A stretch of 11,748 nucleotides of DNA. It comes from Shewanella sp. (GTDB lineage: Bacteria > Pseudomonadota > Gammaproteobacteria > Enterobacterales > Shewanellaceae). The position numbers and the translations under genes were made by a program. The notes below the pieces were generated by a model, which was not told where the DNA came from, did no database searches, and saw only the letters and a list, made by a program, of their open reading frames with translations. Location of the stretch: assembly GCA_004195335.1 (NCBI GenBank), contig SDWK01000317.1, positions 1 through 11,748 on the forward strand. Direction: 5' to 3'. Below, piece after piece: positions 6,584 to 11,748 of the stretch (within the stretch, counting starts at the first letter, position 1; every line of letters begins with the position of its first letter).

Positions 6584-9445
6584 ATGCGACTAACTCGCAA
6601 AGCAGACCGCAAGACAGACCAGGGTGAAATTGCTAAAAAGCCAGCCCTAGGTCTAAACCGTCGTCAGTTCCTTCAGTCTGCAGGTCTTGCAACTGGTGGT
6701 ATTGCTGCGGCATCAATGCTTGGCGCTGGAATGATGCGCAAAGCCGAAGCTAAAGAAGTCCCTCAGAATGCGCCAACAGAAATTAAGCGTACTATCTGTT
6801 CTCACTGTTCAGTAGGTTGTGGTATTTACGCCGAAGTACAAAATGGTGTTTGGACAGGTCAAGAGCCTGCATTCGATCATCCATTCAATGCTGGTGGTCA
6901 CTGTGCCAAAGGTGCAGCCTTGCGTGAGCATGGCCATGGTGAGAAGCGTCTTAAGTACCCAATGAAGCTGGAAGGCGGAAAGTGGAAGAAGATCTCTTGG
7001 GATCAAGCCATTGACGAAGTGGGTGGAAAGGCATTGGATATCCGTAAGGAATCTGGTCCTGATTCAGTATTCTTCATGGGTAGTGCTAAGTTCTCAAATG
7101 AACAAGCGTATATGTACCGTAAATTCGCAGCAATGTGGGGCACGAACAATGTCGATCACTCAGCGCGTATTTGTCACTCTACCACGGTAGCCGGTGTTGC
7201 TAACACTTGGGGCTATGGTGCGCAAACTAACTCTTTCAACGATATCCGCAACGCAAAAGCGATGATGTTCATTGGGTCTAACCCATGTGAAGCGCATCCG
7301 GTTGCTATGCAGCATATCCTTGAAGGTAAAGAACGCGGTGCGAAAATCATCGTTGTTGACCCTCGTTTCACCCGTACAGCAGCTAAGTCTGACGAGTACG
7401 TGCATATCCGCCCAGGTACAGATATTCCTTATATCTACGGTCTACTTTGGCACATATTTGAAAACAAGTGGGAAGATCAATCTTTCATCGACCAACGTGT
7501 ATACGGCATGGAACGTATCCGCGAGGAAGCTGCTAAGTGGAATCCTGCTGAAGTTGAACTTGTGGCTGGTGTCCCTAAAGAGCAGATGTACCGTGTGGCT
7601 AAAATGCTGGCAGAGACTAAGCCTGGTACCGTAGTTTGGTGTATGGGTGGTACTCAGCATCACATCGGTAATGCCAACACTCGTGCTTACTGTATCCTTC
7701 AGCTTGCCCTAGGTAACATGGGTATTCCTGGTGGTGGTACTAACATCTTCCGTGGTCACGATAACGTACAGGGCGCAACCGATTTCGGTCTGCTGTTTGA
7801 TACGCTACCTGGCTACTACGGTCTTAAGACCGGTTCTTGGAAGCACTGGTGTAATGTTTGGGATCTGGATTACGAGTGGGTTAAAAACCGCTTCGATCAA
7901 GAGGAGCATTTAGGTCAGGTTCCGATGAACTCGACCGGTATCCCATGTTCTCGTTGGCATGATGGTGTACTCGAAGACAAGTCTAAGATTGCACAGAAAG
8001 ACAATATCCGCATGGCATTCTTCTGGGGTCAATCAGTTAACACTGAAACCCGTGGCCGTGAGGTGCGTGAAGCACTGGATAAGATGGACACCGTTGTTGT
8101 TGTCGATCCATTCCCGACTATGGCCGGTGTAATGCACAATCGTACCGATGGTGTGTACTTGCTACCAGCTTCAACTCAGTTTGAAACCTATGGTTCTGTC
8201 TCTGCATCTAACCGTTCACTGCAGTGGCGTACACAGGTTATCGAGCCATTGTTCGAGTCTAAGCCAGATCACGTGATCATGTACAAGCTGGCTAAGAAAT
8301 GGGGCATCGAGAAAGAGTTCTGTAAGCATATTAAGGTTAACGGCGATGAGCCATTGATTGAAGATATGACCCGCGAATTCAACAAAGGTATGTGGACCAT
8401 CGGTTACACAGGCCAGAGCCCAGAGCGTTTGAAGATGCACCAGGAAAACTGGGGCACCTTCGATATTAAATCGCTTGAGGCACCAGGTGGCCCAGCTAAA
8501 GGTGAGACTTATGGTCTACCTTGGCCTTGTTGGGGCACGCCAGAGATGAAACATCCTGGTTCACAGATCTTGTATCGCACAGGTCGTGAAGTGAAAAACG
8601 GCGGTGGTAATTTCCGTGCACGTTATGGTGTTGAACATAATGGTACTAACATCTTGGCCGAAGGCTCTTATCCTAAGGGTTCAGAGATCAAAGATGGTTA
8701 CCCAGAGTTTACCGCAGACATGCTTAAGCAACTTGGCTGGTGGGATGACCTAACGGCTGAAGAGATGAAGCATGCCGAAGGTAAAAACTGGAAGACTGAT
8801 ATCTCCGGTGGCATCCAGCGTGTGGCTATCAAGCATGGTTGTATGCCTTACGGTAACGCAAAAGCGCGTTGTGTCGTTTGGAACTTCCCGGATGATATTC
8901 CTTTGCACCGTGAACCACTCTATACGCCTCGTCGTGATCTGGTATCTAAGTACCCAACTTACGAAGACCGTATGGTTGCACGTCTTCCTACCCTGTATAA
9001 GACTATTCAGGATCAGGATTTCGCCAAAGACTTCCCAATAGCATTGACCTCTGGTCGACTAGTGGAATTTGAAGGTGGTGGTGAAGAGACCCGTTCTAAC
9101 CCTTGGCTCGCTGAACTTCAACAAGAGATGTTCATCGAAATCAGCCCAGGTGATGCGGCGGATCGTGGTCTTCGTGACGGTGACGATGTTTGGGTTCACA
9201 GTCCAGAAGGCGCAAAAATTAAAGTTCAGGCCATGGTAACTCCACGCGTGATTAATGGTGAGTGCTTTATGCCATACCACTTCGCGGGTGTATTCGAAGG
9301 TGAAAGCCTAGAGAAGAATTACCCTGAAGGAACAGTACCATATGTGATTGGCGAATCAGCTAACACAGTACTGACCTACGGCTATGATGTTGTGACTCAG
9401 ATGCAAGAAACTAAAGCATCTTTATGTCAGATCACTAAAGCCTAA
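6584..9445 (+). CDS. fdhA: Formate dehydrogenase catalytic subunit alpha (Mo/W-bis-MGD, Cys type)
   Basis: Oxidises formate to CO2 at a bis-molybdopterin guanine dinucleotide centre in the periplasm. The protein has 953 residues. A Tat signal has 'NRRQFLQSAGLATGG' (Arg26-Arg27). One [4Fe-4S] site is Cys72-x2-Cys75-x3-Cys79-x27-Cys107. The metal ligand is Cys197, in 'RICHSTTV', read from TGT where E. coli enzymes use selenocysteine; the next residue is the conserved catalytic His. The conserved Arg390 is in 'FRGHDNVQGATD'. A C-terminal molybdopterin dinucleotide-binding domain starts near residue 815 ('FPIALTSGRLVE'). The ATG at 6584 is preferred over the adjacent GTG at 6581 because AAGGAG then lies eight bases upstream. 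It is followed after 27 bp by fdhB. Confidence 0.96.
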   Translation: MRLTRKADRKTDQGEIAKKPALGLNRRQFLQSAGLATGGIAAASMLGAGMMRKAEAKEVPQNAPTEIKRTICSHCSVGCGIYAEVQNGVWTGQEPAFDHPFNAGGHCAKGAALREHGHGEKRLKYPMKLEGGKWKKISWDQAIDEVGGKALDIRKESGPDSVFFMGSAKFSNEQAYMYRKFAAMWGTNNVDHSARICHSTTVAGVANTWGYGAQTNSFNDIRNAKAMMFIGSNPCEAHPVAMQHILEGKERGAKIIVVDPRFTRTAAKSDEYVHIRPGTDIPYIYGLLWHIFENKWEDQSFIDQRVYGMERIREEAAKWNPAEVELVAGVPKEQMYRVAKMLAETKPGTVVWCMGGTQHHIGNANTRAYCILQLALGNMGIPGGGTNIFRGHDNVQGATDFGLLFDTLPGYYGLKTGSWKHWCNVWDLDYEWVKNRFDQEEHLGQVPMNSTGIPCSRWHDGVLEDKSKIAQKDNIRMAFFWGQSVNTETRGREVREALDKMDTVVVVDPFPTMAGVMHNRTDGVYLLPASTQFETYGSVSASNRSLQWRTQVIEPLFESKPDHVIMYKLAKKWGIEKEFCKHIKVNGDEPLIEDMTREFNKGMWTIGYTGQSPERLKMHQENWGTFDIKSLEAPGGPAKGETYGLPWPCWGTPEMKHPGSQILYRTGREVKNGGGNFRARYGVEHNGTNILAEGSYPKGSEIKDGYPEFTADMLKQLGWWDDLTAEEMKHAEGKNWKTDISGGIQRVAIKHGCMPYGNAKARCVVWNFPDDIPLHREPLYTPRRDLVSKYPTYEDRMVARLPTLYKTIQDQDFAKDFPIALTSGRLVEFEGGGEETRSNPWLAELQQEMFIEISPGDAADRGLRDGDDVWVHSPEGAKIKVQAMVTPRVINGECFMPYHFAGVFEGESLEKNYPEGTVPYVIGESANTVLTYGYDVVTQMQETKASLCQITKA

Positions 9446-9472
9446 CTGAACTTGATGAGGAGATAAGCCATT

Positions 9473-10063
9473 ATGGCAGTCATGAAATTTCTATGTGACA
9501 CCAAACGCTGCATCGAGTGTAACGGTTGTGTCACAGCATGTAAGAACGAAAACGATTCCGCTCTAGAGTGGGGTATTCAACGTCGCCGCGTAGTAACAAT
9601 TAACGATGGTATGCCAGGTGAAGCGTCGATATCAGTGGCATGTATGCACTGTACCGATGCACCTTGTCAGGCAGTTTGCCCAGCAAACTGTTTTTACAAG
9701 ACTGAAGACGGCTTAACGCTACACAACAAAGATACGTGTATCGGTTGTGGTTATTGTCTATACGCCTGCCCATTCGGTGCACCTCAGTTCCCTAAGAAGG
9801 GTGCTTTTGGTAGCCGTGGCAAGATGGACAAGTGTACTTTCTGTGCCGGCGGCCCGGAAGAGAACTTCTCTGAAGCTGAACGTCAGAAGTATGGTGCAAA
9901 CCGTCTGGCTGAAGGTAAGTTGCCTATGTGTGCTGAACTTTGTGCTACTAAGGCGCTACTAGCGGGTGATGCGAATATCGTTTCTAGCATCTATCGTGAT
10001 CGTATTGCTGCACGCGGTAATCCAAATGCGATATGGGGTTACACCCCTAAGACTGGCGCGTAG
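9473..10063 (+). CDS. fdhB: Formate dehydrogenase iron-sulfur subunit beta (four 4Fe-4S)
   Basis: This 196-residue subunit carries electrons from FdhA to FdhC. Sixteen cluster cysteines are arranged as four groups: 13-16-19-23, 57-60-65-69, 89-92-95-99 and 121-124-153-157. This is the ligand pattern of the FdnH/DmsB/PsrB family. Unlike E. coli FdnH (about 294 residues with a C-terminal membrane helix), this protein ends soon after the last cluster and has no hydrophobic segment, so it must be held by FdhA and FdhC. There is no signal peptide; export by riding with the Tat-targeted FdhA is the known mode for such subunits. GAGGAG lies ten bases before the ATG; a second in-frame ATG three codons later is less well placed. 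Confidence 0.95.
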   Translation: MAVMKFLCDTKRCIECNGCVTACKNENDSALEWGIQRRRVVTINDGMPGEASISVACMHCTDAPCQAVCPANCFYKTEDGLTLHNKDTCIGCGYCLYACPFGAPQFPKKGAFGSRGKMDKCTFCAGGPEENFSEAERQKYGANRLAEGKLPMCAELCATKALLAGDANIVSSIYRDRIAARGNPNAIWGYTPKTGA

Positions 10064-10070
10064 GACAAAT

Positions 10071-10097
10071 AGGGCTGTGAACTCAGTTTATGGCCCT
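10071..10097 (+). other. Small intercistronic stem-loop between fdhB and fdhC
   Basis: AGGGC (10071-10075) can pair with GCCCT (10093-10097) across a 17-base loop, in the 60-bp gap between fdhB and fdhC. No T-run follows. It is weak and short; it could tune mRNA stability or be chance. Confidence 0.25.
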
Positions 10098-10123
10098 GTT
10101 ACTAGTCCGATAAAGGAGTGAGT

Positions 10124-11131
10124 ATGTTATTAAAATCACTGCGTAGCCTGTTTGCTTTGCTGGTTTTACCTTTTGTTTTAACTATGGGGTTAGGTTTGAG
10201 CACATCGGCGCTTGCTGTTGATGATCAAACCAGCCAACAGATGGCTAATAGCAGCGAGGTCGATCTATGGCGTGCTGTTAAGGCTGGCGATTCTGGTTAT
10301 ACCACCAAGAAGGGCGTTGAAAGTGGCGTTCTGATAAACGTATCGGCTATTGAGGCTACTGAGATAAAAAATCAATATCTCACTCCTGCAATGGGGTTGG
10401 CGGTATTAGGTGTGTTTGCTGCTTTCTTGGTGTTTTATTTTGTCAACGGGCCTTCTAAGTTAGGTAAAGGCTTTTCTGGCAAAATGGTGCTACGTTGGTC
10501 TAAAGCCGATTTGTGGGTCCACTGGGTATTAGCTATCTCTTGTTTGGGGCTAATATTCACCGGTATCAACATCATGCTAGGTAAGCATGTTCTGGAGCCC
10601 TATGTGGGTGAAGGAATATGGGCCGGACTGATTTATGGTAGTAAGACTATCCATGATTACGTGGGTCCAGTGTTTATCATATCTTGGATTTTATGTGTCG
10701 TTAAATGGATGCCTATGCAGACATTTAAGATGTATGACCTTAAATGGTTCTTAGTGGTTGGTGGTTACATCAACTTCGGACCATTCAAAGGTAAGCACCC
10801 GGATAGTGGTTTTGCTAATGCTGGTGAGAAAATGTGGTTCTGGACACTCGCTGTGTTCGGCTTGTTTATCAGTGTATCGGGCATGATGTTAGTCTTGCCT
10901 GGCTTAGATCTTCCTCGTGAAGCATCTTTTGCCGCACTACTGATACACGCTATCAGCGCGATCATTATCATCGCATTTACTATCGTACATATTTGGATGG
11001 CGACGGTATTGAGTGAAGGTGGTATGGAGTGTATGAAGTCTGGTTATTGTGATGAGAACTGGGCCGTACAGCACCACAACCTTTGGTATGACGAGATCAA
11101 GGCTAACGGTACTTTGGAATACAAAGACTAA
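10124..11131 (+). CDS. fdhC: Formate dehydrogenase cytochrome b subunit gamma
   Basis: Membrane subunit that takes electrons from FdhB through b hemes to quinone. The ATG at 10124 (335 residues) is chosen because AAAGGAG lies five bases upstream and overlaps the GTG at 10118. A cleavable-looking signal peptide (1-31, ending 'STSALA') leads to a periplasmic stretch with 'LWRAVKAGDSGYTT', then hydrophobic spans near 86-107, 133-152, 179-197, 236-257 and 270-292. Candidate heme-ligand histidines are His133 ('WVHW'), His177 ('TIHDYVG'), His275 ('LLIHAI') and His289 ('VHIWM'). It is longer than E. coli FdnI (about 217 residues) because of the N-terminal extension, which is usual for FdhC of this clade. 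The 3' end is duplicated as a remnant downstream (see the scar at 11353). Confidence 0.94.
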   Translation: MLLKSLRSLFALLVLPFVLTMGLGLSTSALAVDDQTSQQMANSSEVDLWRAVKAGDSGYTTKKGVESGVLINVSAIEATEIKNQYLTPAMGLAVLGVFAAFLVFYFVNGPSKLGKGFSGKMVLRWSKADLWVHWVLAISCLGLIFTGINIMLGKHVLEPYVGEGIWAGLIYGSKTIHDYVGPVFIISWILCVVKWMPMQTFKMYDLKWFLVVGGYINFGPFKGKHPDSGFANAGEKMWFWTLAVFGLFISVSGMMLVLPGLDLPREASFAALLIHAISAIIIIAFTIVHIWMATVLSEGGMECMKSGYCDENWAVQHHNLWYDEIKANGTLEYKD

Positions 11132-11352
11132 CTTTTAGTTTTAAGCTGTAAGTCATAAGAAAAATGCCCCTCCGGAACACTTATGTCACAGTCCATGGGC
11201 AATATTGTTCCCTACAATATTTGCCATTTCCTCCGTCCATGGAGGTCAGATGGAAAGCTGTGGTATTTGTGTCAGGTCCTTGGTGGGTGATGCTGACGCA
11301 TCATTGATAACTGGGCACTCTTAGCAAGAGCACTCTTTGTAAGTCGCTGGGG
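11132..11352. other. Non-coding, hairpin-rich spacer between fdhC and the fdhC remnant
   Basis: No reading frame here looks like a protein. Several inverted repeats are visible: GGCAATATTGT (11198-11208) with ACAATATTTGCC (11214-11225, one bulge); CCTCC/GGAGG (11230-11245); TGATGC/GCATCA (11288-11303, loop TGAC). The cluster resembles an intergenic palindromic repeat or mini-element typical of Shewanella. No T-run follows any of these stems, so transcription probably continues to the terminator at 11449. Confidence 0.5.
11147..11345. repeat. 8-bp direct repeats bounding the spacer segment
   Basis: TGTAAGTC occurs at 11147-11154 and again at 11338-11345, enclosing 183 bp that contain all the hairpins of the spacer. 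The right copy ends 7 bp before the fdhC remnant. This could be a target-site duplication left by a small mobile element, or the short homology of a deletion joint. The ends of the enclosed segment do not form clear terminal inverted repeats, so the mobile-element reading is weak. Confidence 0.35.
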
Positions 11353-11409
11353 CACAACCTTTGGTATGATGAGATCAAGGCTAACGGTACGTTAGAGTAC
11401 AAAGATTAA
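11353..11409 (+). pseudogene. 3' remnant of a second fdhC copy
   Basis: Eighteen codons plus stop encode HNLWYDEIKANGTLEYKD, identical to the C-terminus of the intact FdhC (which starts at base 11075 for this stretch). At DNA level five of 57 bases differ, all at third codon positions and all synonymous (Asp, Thr, Leu, Glu and Asp codons). The similarity fades at the left boundary. This pattern fits the tail of a once-functional paralogous fdhC that diverged under selection for protein sequence and was then lost by deletion. It is not what a recent copying error would look like. Tandem fdhABC sets are known in other Shewanella. The remnant sits just before the terminator, which probably belonged to that second set. 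Confidence 0.85.
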
Positions 11410-11415
11410 GTATGC

Positions 11416-11443
11416 AGATCCTAGGTACTAGAACCTAGGATCT
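11416..11443. repeat. Perfect 11-bp inverted repeat in the operon's 3' region
   Basis: AGATCCTAGGT (11416-11426) and ACCTAGGATCT (11433-11443) pair fully around the loop ACTAGA, six bases after the remnant's stop codon. No T-run follows directly. Placed just ahead of the terminator hairpin, it may protect the 3' end of the fdh mRNA or be a regulatory palindrome. Confidence 0.6.
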
Positions 11444-11448
11444 CAGAT

Positions 11449-11487
11449 AAAAGCCTCAGCTGATTAACTTCACTGAGGCTTTTTTTT
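11449..11487 (+). terminator. Rho-independent terminator of the fdh operon
   Basis: AAAAGCCTCAG (11449-11459) pairs with CTGAGGCTTTT (11473-11483) across a 13-base loop and runs into eight T residues (11480-11487). The flanking A-tract could also let it act on the minus strand. It is the first convincing terminator after fdhC. Confidence 0.88.
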
Positions 11488-11593
11488 GTCTGTCATTCTG
11501 AACTCTTACTTTGTAAAGAGCTGAACCCTGCTTCTTGTTGCTCGTTATTCTTTTTTATCATCTGCTCGCACCTCTCTCTGCTCTGCCTCGAGC
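11488..11593. other. Intergenic, no gene seen
   Basis: A pyrimidine-rich stretch on the plus strand. I see no reading frame of protein character, RNA gene or clear promoter. Only weak short inverted repeats are present, such as GCTCG near 11567 and CGAGC at 11589-11593. Confidence 0.4.
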
Positions 11594-11707
11594 TTAAAAC
11601 TTTCCCCCCTTCTTTTTACCCTTCAAGCTCGCAGTTGATGGTGCTGCCTTTTTAGTCACTTTTAGGATGTTTAATCCTGCTACTGCCCCCCATTCATAAT
11701 TACGCAT
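11594..11707 (-). CDS. Possible small basic protein, or C-terminal end of a gene entering from the right
   Basis: From the ATG at 11707 this frame encodes 37 residues: 'MRNYEWGAVAGLNILKVTKK' followed by a Lys/Gly/Ser-rich tail ending 'KGKKKGGKF'. The hydrophobic-then-basic pattern looks more protein-like than chance. The frame stays open without a stop up to the right edge of the window, so it may instead be the end of a longer protein. A purine-rich AAGAG lies very close to this ATG, closer than normal. I do not recognise the family. Confidence is low because the ORF is short and the DNA is base-biased. Confidence 0.35.
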   Translation of the reverse strand: MRNYEWGAVAGLNILKVTKKAAPSTASLKGKKKGGKF

Positions 11708-11748
11708 TCTCTTAAGTATCAACAGATTGGGCACACAAGCCCGTAACA

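Noticed and set aside
7172..7174. Selenocysteine at the FdhA active site
   Set aside because: The codon is TGT (Cys), and no in-frame TGA is present, so no SECIS or selenium machinery is needed.
7272..7634. 120-codon open frame inside fdhA
   Set aside because: It overlaps the fdhA coding sequence in another frame, with no family resemblance or start signals.
10061..10070. TAGGACAAAT at the fdhB stop codon repeats ten bases of the upstream palindrome
   Set aside because: It is only a half-site, overlaps the stop codon of fdhB and has no partner arm; chance is sufficient.
1..11748. CRISPR arrays, tRNA or rRNA genes, intact insertion sequences or transposases
   Set aside because: I saw no regularly spaced repeats, RNA gene folds or transposase motifs in the window.

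Overview
The window looks like a chromosomal segment of a Shewanella-type gammaproteobacterium. It carries a complete respiratory (periplasm-facing, Tat-exported) formate dehydrogenase locus with its accessory genes. The genus is inferred from protein character and gene order; no search was run. In Shewanella such loci often hold two tandem fdhABC sets, and this window seems to keep one intact set plus a scar of a second.

Layout. Bases 1-290 hold no supported gene, only structured inverted repeats. On the minus strand, fdhD (sulfurtransferase for the formate dehydrogenase cofactor, 1282-2175) is followed by a one-component regulator with an excisionase-type HTH and a periplasmic-binding-protein-like domain (291-1196). 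The divergent intergenic region 2176-2429 carries a perfect 17-bp palindrome with extra half-sites and a very good sigma-54 (RpoN) -24/-12 promoter. Plus-strand genes follow: a DUF3305 protein and an overlapping DUF3306 protein; a second sigma-54-like promoter (3539-3554); a large multi-cluster iron-sulfur protein (GTG start, 3730); a TorD-family chaperone; a 66-residue Tat-signal miniprotein; then fdhA (Cys-type, not selenocysteine), fdhB (four [4Fe-4S] clusters, no membrane anchor) and fdhC (cytochrome b with an N-terminal extension).

After fdhC comes about 220 bp of hairpin-rich non-coding DNA, then a 57-bp remnant matching the last 18 codons and stop of fdhC. It encodes the identical peptide, with five differences that are all synonymous third-position changes. 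The operon's apparent Rho-independent terminator lies after the remnant (11449-11487). A possible small, very basic minus-strand ORF sits at the right edge.

How it fits together. FdhA oxidises formate in the periplasm, FdhB passes electrons to the b hemes of FdhC, and these reduce quinone. FdhD sulfurates the cofactor and the TorD-like protein probably chaperones FdhA before Tat export. DUF3305, DUF3306, the iron-sulfur protein and the Tat miniprotein form an accessory set of unknown biochemical role that recurs next to formate dehydrogenases. The two similar sigma-54 promoters suggest that the accessory genes, and possibly the whole operon, are switched on by an enhancer-binding activator not encoded here.
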